The translations under genes were made by a program, and so were the position numbers. DNA of 64,000 bases from positions 1-64,000 of the forward strand of contig SHVS01000003.1 of the NCBI GenBank assembly GCA_009694135.1, in the 5' to 3' direction. The DNA comes from Alphaproteobacteria bacterium (GTDB lineage: Bacteria; Pseudomonadota; Alphaproteobacteria; UBA6615). Positions 9,805 through 20,108 of the stretch are shown piece by piece. The notes beneath the pieces are model-generated. The model was not told the DNA's origin. It saw only the letters and a list, made by a program, of their open reading frames with translations, and searched no databases. Every line of letters begins with the position of its first letter. The stretch's first letter is position 1.

Positions 9805-10320
9805 TTAAATCGCCTTGGCCCCGCGGGCAATGGCGACAACGCCTGACCGGGCCAGCTCGACCTGGCCCAGGGTGCGCATCAGCTCGACGAAACTATCGAG
9901 CTTCTCAGGCGAGCCGGTCAGCGAAAAGACAAAGGATTCGACCGTGGTGTCCGACACCTTGGCGCCGAAGATATCGGCGATGCGCAAGGCTTCCACCCGC
10001 TTGGCGCCCTTGCCGACCACCTTGACCAGCGCCAATTCGCGCTCGATATGCGCGCCTTCGGCGGTCAAATCATGCACGGAATGGATCGGCACCAGGCGCT
10101 GCAACTGCGCCTTGATCTGCTCGATCACCATCGGTGTGCCGCTGGTGACGACATTGATGCGCGATTGGCTGCCATCCTCGGTCACCGACGACACGGTCAG
10201 GCTCTCGATGTTGTAGCCGCGGCCGGAAAACAGCCCGATGACACGTGCCAAAACGCCCGGCTCGTTATCCACGATCACCGCCATGGTGTGGCGTTCGATG
10301 GCTTCCGGCGCCCTAGACAA
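9805..10320 (-). CDS. ilvH: Acetolactate synthase small subunit
   Basis: HTMAVIVDNEPGVLARVIGLFSGRGYNIESLTVSSVTEDGSQSRINVV ACT domain. Confidence 0.96.
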   Translation of the reverse strand: MSRAPEAIERHTMAVIVDNEPGVLARVIGLFSGRGYNIESLTVSSVTEDGSQSRINVVTSGTPMVIEQIKAQLQRLVPIHSVHDLTAEGAHIERELALVKVVGKGAKRVEALRIADIFGAKVSDTTVESFVFSLTGSPEKLDSFVELMRTLGQVELARSGVVAIARGAKAI

Positions 10321-12088
10321 GGACCATGCCCTCTTCCGAAACCTTCTGCTCCTGCTTCTGCGGCGGCCCGAGCAGGATTTCGTTATGCGCCTTGCCGCCG
10401 GGGATCATCGGGTAGCAGTTCTCGTCCTTGGCGACGCGGATGTCGGCGATCACCGCCTTGGGGCAGGCGATCATGTCCTTGATCAGCCCGTCGAGGTCGG
10501 ACGGCTTATCGGCGCGCATGCCGACAGCGCCAAACGCCTCGGCCAGCTTGACGAAATCGGGCAAGGCGGCGGAGTAGCTTTCCGAGTAGCGGCTGCCATG
10601 CAGCAACTCCTGCCACTGGCGCACCATGCCCATGTATTCGTTGTTGAGGATGAAAATCTTCACCGGCAGCCGGTATTGGGCCGCGGTCCCCATTTCCTGG
10701 ATGTTCATCAGGATCGAGGCCTCGCCGGCGACGTCGATCACCAGCGACTTGGGATGCGCGATCTGCACGCCCACCGCCGCCGGCAGCCCATAACCCATGG
10801 TCCCGAGCCCGCCCGAGGTGAGCCAGCGCATCGGCTCCTCGAAACGCAGGAATTGCGCCGCCCACATCTGATGTTGGCCGACTTCGGTGGTGATATAGAC
10901 GTCGCGCCCGCGGATCGCTTCGTACAGCCGTTGCAGCGCGAATTGCGGCTTGATCACGTCGGGTGTGTTCTTGAAGCGCAGGCAATCGACCGCGCGCCAG
11001 CCCTCGATCTGCTGCCACCAGGCGGCGAGCGCCTTTGCGTCCGGCTTCACCTTGATCCGCGCCCATTCCTTGCGGATGTCGCCGATCACCGAGCCGACAT
11101 CGCCGATGATCGGCAGGTCGACGCGCACGCTCTTGTTGATCGAGCTCGGGTCGATGTCGATGTGGATCTTCTTCGACCCGGGCGAGAAAGCATCCAGCCG
11201 TCCGGTCACGCGGTCGTCGAAGCGCGCGCCGACCGCCACCATCAAATCGCAGCCATGCATGGCGAGATTGGATTCATAGGTGCCGTGCATCCCGACCATG
11301 CCGAGCGACTGCTTGTCGGAGGCGGGAAACGCGCCGAGCCCCATCAGGGTCATGGTCGCCGGGTAGCCGGTCGTACGCACCAGCTTGGTCACCAGCTTGC
11401 AGGCGTCCACGCCCGAATTCACCGCCCCGCCGCCGATGTAGAACAGCGGCCGCTTGGCGGCGGCCAGCATCGCCACGGCCGCCTTGATCCGCTCCGGATC
11501 GCCCTTGAGCTGGGGCCGGTAGTTCTTGAGCGTGACATCCTCGCGCAGCGTGTAATCGCCGGTCGCGAATTGCAGGTCCTTGGGGATGTCGACCACCACC
11601 GGGCCAGGCCGGCCACTGCGCGCCACGGCGAAGGCCTCATGCAGTACGCGCGCCAGCTTGTTGACGTCCTTGACCAGGTAATTGTGCTTGGTGCAGGAGC
11701 GCGTGATGCCGGTCGTGTCGCATTCCTGGAACGCGTCATTGCCGATCAGATGCGTCGGCACCTGACCGGTCAGGCAGACGATCGGCACGCTATCCATCAG
11801 CGCATCGGCCAGGCCGGTGACCGAATTAGTCGCGCCCGGGCCGGAGGTCACTAAGACCACGCCGACCTTGCCGGTCGAGCGGGCATAGCCTTCGGCCGCA
11901 TGCACCGCCCCACCCTCCTGGCGCACCAGGATGTGGCGGATCGAGTTCTGCTTGAACAGCGCGTCATAAATCGGCAGCACGGCGCCGCCCGGATAGCCGA
12001 AAATCACATCGACGCCCTGATCGACGAGCGCGCGCAGCACGATGTCCGCGCCAGTCATGCGCGGGGCCGTCTCTTTTGCCGCCGCCAT
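10313..12088 (-). CDS. ilvB: Acetolactate synthase large subunit
   Basis: MTGADIVLRALVDQGVDVIFGYPGGAVLPIYDAL ThDP enzyme; overlaps ilvH. Confidence 0.96.
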   Translation of the reverse strand: MAAAKETAPRMTGADIVLRALVDQGVDVIFGYPGGAVLPIYDALFKQNSIRHILVRQEGGAVHAAEGYARSTGKVGVVLVTSGPGATNSVTGLADALMDSVPIVCLTGQVPTHLIGNDAFQECDTTGITRSCTKHNYLVKDVNKLARVLHEAFAVARSGRPGPVVVDIPKDLQFATGDYTLREDVTLKNYRPQLKGDPERIKAAVAMLAAAKRPLFYIGGGAVNSGVDACKLVTKLVRTTGYPATMTLMGLGAFPASDKQSLGMVGMHGTYESNLAMHGCDLMVAVGARFDDRVTGRLDAFSPGSKKIHIDIDPSSINKSVRVDLPIIGDVGSVIGDIRKEWARIKVKPDAKALAAWWQQIEGWRAVDCLRFKNTPDVIKPQFALQRLYEAIRGRDVYITTEVGQHQMWAAQFLRFEEPMRWLTSGGLGTMGYGLPAAVGVQIAHPKSLVIDVAGEASILMNIQEMGTAAQYRLPVKIFILNNEYMGMVRQWQELLHGSRYSESYSAALPDFVKLAEAFGAVGMRADKPSDLDGLIKDMIACPKAVIADIRVAKDENCYPMIPGGKAHNEILLGPPQKQEQKVSEEGMVLV

Positions 12089-12160
12089 AGTCGCTCCTCG
12101 ATCCAGAACCATTTTGGGCAAATGCGAAGGGCGCGACCTTAGGGACCGCGCCACCGAGCG

Positions 12161-13096
12161 TCAAGTAACTTTCGACAAGATATCCGGCATCATATACGAT
12201 GAATATTGCTCTTCTATGAAGATTGTAGTAATAATGTTGCGCGATCCAGTCTGGATTTGATGCCGAAACCAGGTTGCCTGCCGTTTGGCGTAGCGACGGG
12301 TCGCCGTTGTCGCGGCTGCGAGAGCCCCCGGCAGGTCGCTCTCGCCGCGCAGATAGGCGCCCAGCTCGCGCACCGCCACCGCTTTCATCGCCGGTAGGCG
12401 CGGGTCGAGGCCAAGAGCATAGATCCGCTCGATTTCCGCCAGGGCGCCCTGATCGACCATGCTCGCGAGCCGCGTCGCTATCGACGCATGCAGCTTCGCT
12501 CGTGCTGGAAGCAATACGATGACCTGGACGCCCAGCCCAGGCGCATCGGCCGGCAGCGCCTGCCAATCCGACAGCGGACGCCCGGTCGCTTCCAAGACCT
12601 CCGTGGCGCGCGCGATACGTTGCGGATCGCTAACCCGAATGCGCGCAGCTCCAACCGGATCACGCCCGGCGAGCGCCGCGTGCAGCGCTACTGGCCCCTC
12701 GCGATCGAGGCGTGCGCGCACCGCGCGGCGCACATCGTCGGGCACCGGCGGGATGGGCGCCAAGCCTTCGGTCAACGCCTTAAGATAGAGCCCGGTGCCG
12801 CCGACCAGGATCGGGCGCAAGCCGTCCGCGCGCGCCCGCGCCATCGCGTCCAGAGCCAAAGACCGCCAGATGCCGGCCGAACAGGCCTCGGCCGCGCCCA
12901 GCACGCCATAAAGCCGATGCGGTACCAAGGCCTCATCCTCGGGGCTGGGGCGCGCGGTCACGATCCGCAGCTCGCGATAGACCTGCAGCGCGTCGGCGTT
13001 TATCACCACACCGCCAAGCAAGCGGGCGAGACCCATGGCCAGCGCCGATTTTCCGCTCGCAGTCGGGCCGGCGATGATGATCGCATCGCCGCTCAC
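12161..13096 (-). CDS. miaA: tRNA dimethylallyltransferase
   Basis: IIIAGPTASGKSALAMGLARLLGGVVINADALQVYRELRIVTARP. Confidence 0.94.
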   Translation of the reverse strand: MSGDAIIIAGPTASGKSALAMGLARLLGGVVINADALQVYRELRIVTARPSPEDEALVPHRLYGVLGAAEACSAGIWRSLALDAMARARADGLRPILVGGTGLYLKALTEGLAPIPPVPDDVRRAVRARLDREGPVALHAALAGRDPVGAARIRVSDPQRIARATEVLEATGRPLSDWQALPADAPGLGVQVIVLLPARAKLHASIATRLASMVDQGALAEIERIYALGLDPRLPAMKAVAVRELGAYLRGESDLPGALAAATTATRRYAKRQATWFRHQIQTGSRNIITTIFIEEQYSSYMMPDILSKVT

Positions 13097-13111
13097 GAAA
13101 GGCCTCTGCGC

Positions 13112-14005
13112 TTGAACACCTGTCTGGTCCTTATCGCCCCAAGGGGCGGGCTCGACGAGAGCCGCATCGGGGCGGTGCGCGCGGCGCTCGGCCTCGCGGG
13201 TTGGCGCCCGGGGAACGAGCGCTGGCTATCCCTGGGCGAGGCCTGGGAGGCCGCCGTCGATGCGCCCGACGCGCACGCAATCGAGCAGGCGGCACGGCTG
13301 GCCACCGCCGGGGGGCGGATCGATGTCGCGGTTCTGCCGCAAGCAGGGCGCCGGAAAATGCTGCTCGTGGCCGACATGGAATCCACCATGATCGAGAACG
13401 AGCTGTTGGTCGAGATGGCTGAGCTGGCCGGGCTTGGTTCGGCGATGGCCGAGGAGACCGCCCGCACCATGCGCGGCGAGCTTGATTTCAAGGCGTCGCT
13501 TCGCGCGCGGGTCAAGCGCTTCGCCGGACAAAAGGTCGCACTGTTGGATTTGGCCGCCGCCCGCATCCGTCCGATCGCCGGCGGCCATACTCTGGTCGCG
13601 ACCATGCGCGCGAACGGGGCCGCGACGGCGCTGGTCAGCGGCGGTTTCACGGTTTTCGCCGAGCCCTTCGCCCGCAGCCTCGGCTTCGACCAGGTCGCCG
13701 CCAACCGCCTTGAAGTGGCCGCCGGCACGCTCACCGGCGCGGTGGCCGAGCCAATCCTCGGCGCCGAGGAAAAGCTCCAAGAGCTGGTCAGGCTGGCCGG
13801 CGAGCGCGGCCTCGGGTTGGACGCGGCGCTCAGTGTCGGCGACGGGGCGAATGACGTGCCGATGCTCTCAGCGGCCGGCCTGGGCGTTGCGTTCCACCCC
13901 AAGCCGGTCGCCGCCGCCGCCGCACGCGCGCGCATCGACCATGGCGATCTCAGCGCGCTTCTGTTTCTGCAAGGCTATCGGCGCGACGAATTCGTCGGAG
14001 CGTAA
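13112..14005 (+). CDS. serB: Phosphoserine phosphatase (TTG start)
   Basis: VADMESTMIENELLVEMAELAG... GDGANDVPMLSAAGLGVAFHPKP. Confidence 0.93.
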   Translation: MNTCLVLIAPRGGLDESRIGAVRAALGLAGWRPGNERWLSLGEAWEAAVDAPDAHAIEQAARLATAGGRIDVAVLPQAGRRKMLLVADMESTMIENELLVEMAELAGLGSAMAEETARTMRGELDFKASLRARVKRFAGQKVALLDLAAARIRPIAGGHTLVATMRANGAATALVSGGFTVFAEPFARSLGFDQVAANRLEVAAGTLTGAVAEPILGAEEKLQELVRLAGERGLGLDAALSVGDGANDVPMLSAAGLGVAFHPKPVAAAAARARIDHGDLSALLFLQGYRRDEFVGA

Positions 14006-14018
14006 GCCCGCAAACGCG

Positions 14019-14044
14019 ACGGGCCGCCCAACCGGGCGGCCCGT
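14019..14044. terminator. Hairpin between convergent serB and degP
   Basis: acgggccgccc-aacc-gggcggcccgt, 11-bp perfect stem. Confidence 0.75.
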
Positions 14045-14067
14045 AAGTTTCTCGCGCGTGTGTGGCG

Positions 14068-15576
14068 CTAGCCGCCGACCGGCATGGCGACGAAGCGGTT
14101 TTCGCCGCGGCGATTGACCAGCATCAGCACCGAGCGCCGCCCAGCATCCTTCGCCGCCTTGATCTTCGCCTGGACGCTGGCGGGCGTGGTGACTTCCTGC
14201 TGCGCCACTTCGACAATCACGTCGCCGGGGGCCAGCGACCTATCCGCCGCCGCCCCGCCTTGAGTGACTTCGGTGACGACCACGCCTTTGACGTCCGGAT
14301 TGATCTGGAACTTCTTGCGGAGTTCATCGGTGACGACAGCAAGACCGAGCCCGAGATCGCGCATGGTGCCGGCGCCGGCATCGTCGGGAATCGTGGTCGG
14401 ATTGGCGGCCGCCTGCTGTTGCTCGGCCTCCTCCAGCTCGCCGACATTGACCAGGAGCTTGGTAATGTGACCGCCGCGCCACACTTCCACTGGCACATCG
14501 CGGCCGGGATCGGTATCGGCGACGATGCGCGGCAACTCGCGCATGCTCGGAATCGGACGGTCGTCGAAGGACAGCACTACGTCGCCCGCCTGAATCTTGC
14601 CCTTCTCGGCCGGGCCACCTTCTTTCACGCTCGCGATCAGCGCACCTTGGGTGCGCTCAAGACCGGCGGTCTTGGCCAAGTCTTCGGGCACGGTCTGCAC
14701 ATTGACGCCGATCCAGCCGCGCTTGGTGCGGCCATACTTTTGCAGCTGCGCGATCACGTGCTTGCTGATAGCGGCCGGCACGGCGAAACCGATGCCGACG
14801 CTATTTCCGTTCGGAGAATAGATCGCCGTGTTGATGCCGATCACCTGACCGTCGAGGTTGAACAGCGGGCCGCCCGAGTTGCCGCGATTGATCGAGGCAT
14901 CCGTCTGGATGAAGTTGTCGTACGGTCCTTGGCTGATGTCGCGCGCGCGCGCCGAGATAATTCCAACCGTGACCGTGCCGCCCAGGCCGAAGGGATTGCC
15001 GATCGCCATGACCCAGTCACCCACGCGCGCGGCATCCGAGTCGCCCCAGGTAAGCGCCGGCAGCGGCCGATTGGCCTGAACCTTGAGCAGCGCCAGATCG
15101 GTTTTCTTGTCGACGCCGATCAAAGTGGCCGGAAAGCGCTCTTCATCCTGCAGGATGACCGTGATTTCCGTGGCCCCTTCGATCACATGGTTGTTGGTGA
15201 CGATGTAGCCCGATGCGTCGATGATGAAGCCCGAGCCGAGCGCGGTCGTGCGGCGCTGTTGCGGCTTCGCCTGACGGTTGCGCTCCTCGAAATTGCGAAA
15301 CAGCTCGTCCAGCGGCGTCTGCGGCTGTGCCTGCCCCCCTGGCCCGCGTGGCGTCGGCGCCTGTGCCTGGCCGGGACGCGGGCCACCCTGCGTGGTGGCG
15401 ATATTCACCACCGAGGGCAACACTTTGTCGACCAGATCGGCGAAAGTCTCCGGCGCGCCACGCGCCCAGGCCTCACCGCCAAGGCCGGAGGCTGCAAGAG
15501 TGGCGGCTACCGCAAGGACACGGCCCAACGCCGCCAAGCTGAGGGTCGTGCGACTTGAAATCAGTGCGTCAGGCAT
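14068..15576 (-). CDS. degP: Do/DegP family periplasmic serine endoprotease
   Basis: ALGSGFIIDASGYIVTNNHVIEGA; FIQTDASINRGNSGGPLFNLDGQVIGINTAI; two PDZ domains. Confidence 0.96.
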   Translation of the reverse strand: MPDALISSRTTLSLAALGRVLAVAATLAASGLGGEAWARGAPETFADLVDKVLPSVVNIATTQGGPRPGQAQAPTPRGPGGQAQPQTPLDELFRNFEERNRQAKPQQRRTTALGSGFIIDASGYIVTNNHVIEGATEITVILQDEERFPATLIGVDKKTDLALLKVQANRPLPALTWGDSDAARVGDWVMAIGNPFGLGGTVTVGIISARARDISQGPYDNFIQTDASINRGNSGGPLFNLDGQVIGINTAIYSPNGNSVGIGFAVPAAISKHVIAQLQKYGRTKRGWIGVNVQTVPEDLAKTAGLERTQGALIASVKEGGPAEKGKIQAGDVVLSFDDRPIPSMRELPRIVADTDPGRDVPVEVWRGGHITKLLVNVGELEEAEQQQAAANPTTIPDDAGAGTMRDLGLGLAVVTDELRKKFQINPDVKGVVVTEVTQGGAAADRSLAPGDVIVEVAQQEVTTPASVQAKIKAAKDAGRRSVLMLVNRRGENRFVAMPVGG

Positions 15577-15747
15577 GGTGTCTCACCCTTTGAACGCCGT
15601 GCAAGCCGGCGCGCGCAACTATTAACATCCTACCACTTTCGCCGCCTTGTAAATAGCGGCCTCGGCCGAGCGGGAGAGTGCATCGCCACTGATGTACAAA
15701 GCCTCACCGTCCGTCACGCGCGCCGTCGAGCGTCTCCGTCGAACACT

Positions 15748-16659
15748 TTATCGTTTGGCCGGCGGCGGCGCGGCGACCGGATCGGTTCCGAATTTGCCTT
15801 GCCAGCCAGAGAAGTAGCGGAAGAAGTCGGTGTCCGGCGAGAGCACCAGGGTCGTCCCTTCGGCCAGGAAGGTCGTCTTGTAGGCCTCCAACGAGCGGTA
15901 AAAATCAAAGAAGTCGTGATCCTTGCCATAAGCTTCGCCCAGCACGCGGTTGCGGGTCGCCTCTCCCTCGCCGCGCAGCACCTGAGACTGGCGCTCCGCC
16001 TCGGCCAGTAGAACAGTGCGTTCGCGGTCGGCCGTGGCGCGAATACGGCGAGCGTTTTCCTCGCCCTCGGCGCGCAACAGATTGGCCTCGCGCTCGCGCT
16101 CCGAGCGCATGCGTTGATAGACGTTGGCGAGCACGTCCTCGGGCAACTCGGTCCGACCGATGCGCACGTCGACCAGCAGCACGCCGAACTTCTTAGCCTC
16201 GTCGGTTACGGCTTCCTGCACGCGCCGCATGATTTCGCCGCGCCGTTCCGAAAGGAGTTCAGACAAGTCGGTACGAGCGAGGACGCTGCGCATGGTCGAA
16301 CTTAAGATTCCGCCAAAATTGTTGGCGAAGTTCGATTCACTCGTTACGGACGTATAGAACTCGAGCGGATCGGTGATCCGATACCGCGCAAAGCCATCGA
16401 CGATCACCCGCTTCTGGTCAGACAGAATCATCTGATCGGGCGGAGGATCCAGGCTTAGGACCCGCGAGTCGTAATAGACCACCGACTCCATCAGCGGAAC
16501 CTTGAAATACAGTCCCGGCTCGGAGATCACCCGTACCGGATTCTGGAACCGCAATACCAGCGCCTGGTTCGTCTGGTGGACCACGAAGACCGACGTAAAT
16601 AAGCCGAAGACAGCCATGGCCGACAACGCGCCGACCAGCGTTAGGGCAATGCGGTTCAT
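15748..16659 (-). CDS. hflC: Protease modulator HflC
   Basis: SPFH protein: VFVVHQTNQALVLRFQNPVRVISEPGLYFKVPLMESVVYYDSRVLSLD. Confidence 0.95.
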   Translation of the reverse strand: MNRIALTLVGALSAMAVFGLFTSVFVVHQTNQALVLRFQNPVRVISEPGLYFKVPLMESVVYYDSRVLSLDPPPDQMILSDQKRVIVDGFARYRITDPLEFYTSVTSESNFANNFGGILSSTMRSVLARTDLSELLSERRGEIMRRVQEAVTDEAKKFGVLLVDVRIGRTELPEDVLANVYQRMRSEREREANLLRAEGEENARRIRATADRERTVLLAEAERQSQVLRGEGEATRNRVLGEAYGKDHDFFDFYRSLEAYKTTFLAEGTTLVLSPDTDFFRYFSGWQGKFGTDPVAAPPPAKR

Positions 16660-17813
16660 CGCGGCACCTCCGCGCCACCGGGTCTGACCGCAGGCGCGGC
16701 AGGGGCCGGCACACGCCGCGAAAGGTCATTGAGCGGAAGATAGGGGACAACACCATTGCCGCCCTGCGCCGTGGCGGGATCGATAATAATCTTGTTCGCT
16801 TTGTTGAGAATTTCCGACATCGTATCGAGATACATGCGCCGCCGCGTCACTTCCGGCGCGGTCAGATAGGCGGCATAGATCGACTGGAAACGCTGCGCCT
16901 CGCCCTCGGCCTGCTTCGTGAGCTGCTCCTTGTAGCCGGTCGCATCCTGGACGATGCGCGAAACCTCGCCGCGTGCGGTCGGCACGATGCGGTTCGAGTA
17001 GGCCTCGGCCTCGTTCTGCAACCGGTCGCGATCCTGACGCGCGCGCTGCACTTCATTGAACATATCGATCACCGGAGCCGGGGGTTCGACCTGAAGCAGC
17101 TGCACATTCTGCACTTGCACCCCCGAGCCATAGGAATTGAGCACCTGTTGCAGCAGCTTGCGCGCCTGCGACTCGACCTCCGCGCGGCCGGTCGTAAGGA
17201 TGGCCTGCAATTCGTTGCGACCGATCACCTCGCGCATCGCACTTTCCGACACTGCCTTAACGGTCTGCTCCGGATCGCGCAGACCATACAGATAGCGGCC
17301 GGCATGGCCGATCTTCCAATACACGGTGAAGTCGAGATCGGCGATATTCTGATCGCTGGTCAGCATTAGGCTTTCCTGCGGCACATCATTGCGCCGGCCG
17401 CTTGTCGTGGCCGGAAGCCGCGTCTCCTGAGCGCCCGACGACCGAAAGCCCACATCCGTACGATTGAGCCGCTCGGTGTTGGGCGTGACGACTTCCCCGA
17501 TGGGTGCCGGGGCCCACCAATGCAATCCAGGACCAGTGGTCGCTCCCGTCCAGCGCCCGAACATAAGTTCGACACCCTGCTCGCCGGCGTCGACTTGATA
17601 GAATCCGGTCATGAGCCAGATAAGCCCCACGGCGCCGATGACGATCGCCAAGCCACGGCCGCCGCCCATGCCTCCGGGTAAGACGTTACGGATGCGGTCC
17701 TGACCGCGACGAAGAATCTCTTCGAGGTTGGGAGGCGTTGATCCGTTGCCGGGCTTCGGACCCCAAGGTCCGCCACCCCATGGTCCGCCGCCGCCTTGAT
17801 TCTGCCAGGGCAT
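16656..17813 (-). CDS. hflK: FtsH protease activity modulator HflK
   Basis: MPWQNQGGGGPWGGGPWGPKPGNG... FYQVDAGEQGVELMFGRW. Confidence 0.95.
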   Translation of the reverse strand: MPWQNQGGGGPWGGGPWGPKPGNGSTPPNLEEILRRGQDRIRNVLPGGMGGGRGLAIVIGAVGLIWLMTGFYQVDAGEQGVELMFGRWTGATTGPGLHWWAPAPIGEVVTPNTERLNRTDVGFRSSGAQETRLPATTSGRRNDVPQESLMLTSDQNIADLDFTVYWKIGHAGRYLYGLRDPEQTVKAVSESAMREVIGRNELQAILTTGRAEVESQARKLLQQVLNSYGSGVQVQNVQLLQVEPPAPVIDMFNEVQRARQDRDRLQNEAEAYSNRIVPTARGEVSRIVQDATGYKEQLTKQAEGEAQRFQSIYAAYLTAPEVTRRRMYLDTMSEILNKANKIIIDPATAQGGNGVVPYLPLNDLSRRVPAPAAPAVRPGGAEVPR

Positions 17814-17938
17814 ACTGTGTTCCTGTTGTTTCCGATGGGCTTGGCCGACGCCGACGTCCCGCCCTATATCCAGGGGCGGACACGGCGCGGGCGCGCATGT
17901 CAGCTGAGATATTGACCCGTTGCCCGGAGTTTTCAACC

Positions 17939-19054
17939 ATGAGCCCTCCCGACGATCGCGCGATCGAGCAAGCCGTGCTTGCCGAGCTTGGCCGGGTAAT
18001 CGACCCGCAGAGCGGCCGTGACCTCGTTTCCAGCGGCAAGGTGCAAGGGCTTGCGGTCAAATCCGGGGCGGTTCGTTTCGCGCTTGAAGTCGATCCGGCG
18101 CAGGCGAGCGCCTACGAGCCGGTGCGCCTGGAAGCCGCCCGCAGGGTGGGCAAGCTCGCCGGCGTCGCCTCGGCCAGCGCGGTTTTGACTGCCCATCGCG
18201 CGCCACCGCAGCCGGGACGCAAGCCGGCAGGCCCGCAAGCTTCGCCCAAGGATGCGCCCTCCCTGGTCCCGGGGGCGAAGCATGTGATCGCGGTCGCCAG
18301 CGGCAAGGGCGGCGTCGGCAAATCGACCGTGGCGGTCAATCTGGCTCTGGCGCTGATCCAGCTTGGCTGCCGCGTCGGATTGCTCGATGCCGATGTCTAT
18401 GGCCCGTCGCTGCCGCGGCTGATGGGCATCACCGACAAGCCGCGCGCGCTCGAAGGCAAGCGCCTTGCGCCGCTGGAGCGGCACGGCCTCAAGACCATGT
18501 CGATGGGCTATCTGGTGCCCGAGGATACCCCGGTCATCTGGCGCGGCCCGATGGTCATGGGCGCGATCGAGCAGATGCTGCGCGATGTCGACTGGGGCGA
18601 GCTCGACGTGCTCGTGGTCGATATGCCGCCGGGAACCGGCGACGCCCAGCTTACCCTGTCGCAGCGCGTGGCGTTGGCCGGGGCGGTGATCGTCTCGACG
18701 CCGCAGGACATCGCCCTGATCGACGCGCGCAAGGGACTCAACATGTTCCGCAAGGTGCGCGTGCCAGTGCTCGGCATCGTCGAGAATATGAGCGGCTTCC
18801 AGTGCCCGCATTGCGGCGGCAAGACGGATATCTTCGGCCATGGCGGCGCGGAGGCCGAGGCCAAGCGCATCGGTTGCGATTTCCTCGGCGCGGTGCCGTT
18901 GGTGATGGAAATCCGCGAGACTTCGGATGCCGGCGAGCCGATCACCGTCTCGCGCCCGGACAGCGCGGCGGCCGAGGCGTTCCGCGCCATCGCCCGCCGC
19001 GTGAAGGATAAGCTCGCCGCGCCGGAGGCTCAGCCGACCATCGTCATGGAGTGA
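17939..19054 (+). CDS. Mrp/ApbC family Fe-S cluster carrier P-loop ATPase
   Basis: HVIAVASGKGGVGKSTVAVNLALALIQLGCRVGLLDADVYGPSLPRLMG. Confidence 0.95.
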   Translation: MSPPDDRAIEQAVLAELGRVIDPQSGRDLVSSGKVQGLAVKSGAVRFALEVDPAQASAYEPVRLEAARRVGKLAGVASASAVLTAHRAPPQPGRKPAGPQASPKDAPSLVPGAKHVIAVASGKGGVGKSTVAVNLALALIQLGCRVGLLDADVYGPSLPRLMGITDKPRALEGKRLAPLERHGLKTMSMGYLVPEDTPVIWRGPMVMGAIEQMLRDVDWGELDVLVVDMPPGTGDAQLTLSQRVALAGAVIVSTPQDIALIDARKGLNMFRKVRVPVLGIVENMSGFQCPHCGGKTDIFGHGGAEAEAKRIGCDFLGAVPLVMEIRETSDAGEPITVSRPDSAAAEAFRAIARRVKDKLAAPEAQPTIVME

Positions 19055-19058
19055 CTCG

Positions 19059-19994
19059 TCACGGGGTGACGGGCCGACCGAGCGCCGCCATCAACTCGCG
19101 CCACTCGCGCGGCGACAGGCCAGTCTCGGCTTGTTGAACGTCCTCGCCGGCAAGCAGCTTGCGCGTCACTTCGAGCGCCGACTTCGACAGTTTCGCCCCG
19201 CCGAGCACATATTCCTCGAAAGCAGCAGTTGCCTCCGGCACCCACCGGCGCAGGATGTCGAGCATTACCTCGGCATAGGCGCGGATTTCGTATTGCGCAT
19301 GCGGATCGGCGCGCAGCGACAGGAAATGAAACAAATTGTGCAGGTCGATTTTCCAATACCATTCGGTATAGACGCCGAGCGTCAGGTTCATGCGCGCCAG
19401 CTCGCGCGCCAAGCCCTTGCGCGCGGGGTCGCGCGGATTGCCGGCCGCGTCGCGGTTGAGCATCTCCTGGTAATGCCCGTAGGTGAGCGCCGCGTCGTCG
19501 CGCAGGGTAGCAAGCACGCGCCGCGCCTCCTCCGGTCCGAGCGCCTCGCCCCGCCCCTGGCGATTGTCGGTCGCCTGGGCGGCCAGATGCTCCGCGCGCG
19601 GCAAGTAGAACTCGTCCTCGACGACCGAATAGCGCGCGGAATACTCATTCACGCTCGCGGTGCGGTGACGGATCCACTGCCTGGCGACGAACACCGGCAG
19701 TTTTACATGCAACTTGATCTCGCACATCTCGAAGGGCGAGGTGTGCCGCGCGCGCATGAGGTAGCGGATCAAAGCCCGATCCTCGCGCGCTTGCTTGGTT
19801 CCCTTGCCATAGGAGACGCGCGCCGCCTGCACGATCGCATTGTCGTCGCCCATGTAGTCCACGATGCGGATGAAGCCGTGGTCGAGCACCGGCTGCGGCG
19901 CGAACAGAATCTCCTCCATCGCCGCGACCGTCGCGCGCCGTGTCGGCGCGGCTTCAGGTTTGGCTTCCAGCGGCTTGGTCGGGTCGGTGGGCAT
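19059..19994 (-). CDS. thyX: FAD-dependent thymidylate synthase
   Basis: ThyX motif [15 protein letters not shown]. Confidence 0.96.
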   Translation of the reverse strand: MPTDPTKPLEAKPEAAPTRRATVAAMEEILFAPQPVLDHGFIRIVDYMGDDNAIVQAARVSYGKGTKQAREDRALIRYLMRARHTSPFEMCEIKLHVKLPVFVARQWIRHRTASVNEYSARYSVVEDEFYLPRAEHLAAQATDNRQGRGEALGPEEARRVLATLRDDAALTYGHYQEMLNRDAAGNPRDPARKGLARELARMNLTLGVYTEWYWKIDLHNLFHFLSLRADPHAQYEIRAYAEVMLDILRRWVPEATAAFEEYVLGGAKLSKSALEVTRKLLAGEDVQQAETGLSPREWRELMAALGRPVTP

Positions 19995-20074
19995 GGGCAG
20001 GGATCCTAGAGGGTCACGATTCGGCGACGGCGGTGACAATCCCACGCGCGCGCCATTTCGGCCATAACAGGCCT

Positions 20075-20102
20075 TTGAACCTTAACCGTTTGCGCCTATA
20101 TT
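20075..20102 (+). promoter_or_regulatory. Sigma70-like promoter of ssrA
   Basis: TTGAAC - 16 nt - TATATT just upstream of the tmRNA acceptor piece. Confidence 0.65.
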
Positions 20103-20108
20103 GATGGG

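Noticed and set aside
10238-11854. 538-aa plus-strand ORF antisense to ilvB
   Set aside because: Composition typical of antisense shadow (RDHxAG-rich); ilvB is unambiguous.
20081-20086. TTAACC-like CtrA half site within the ssrA promoter
   Set aside because: Only a half site, no TTAA-N7-TTAA; insufficient evidence.
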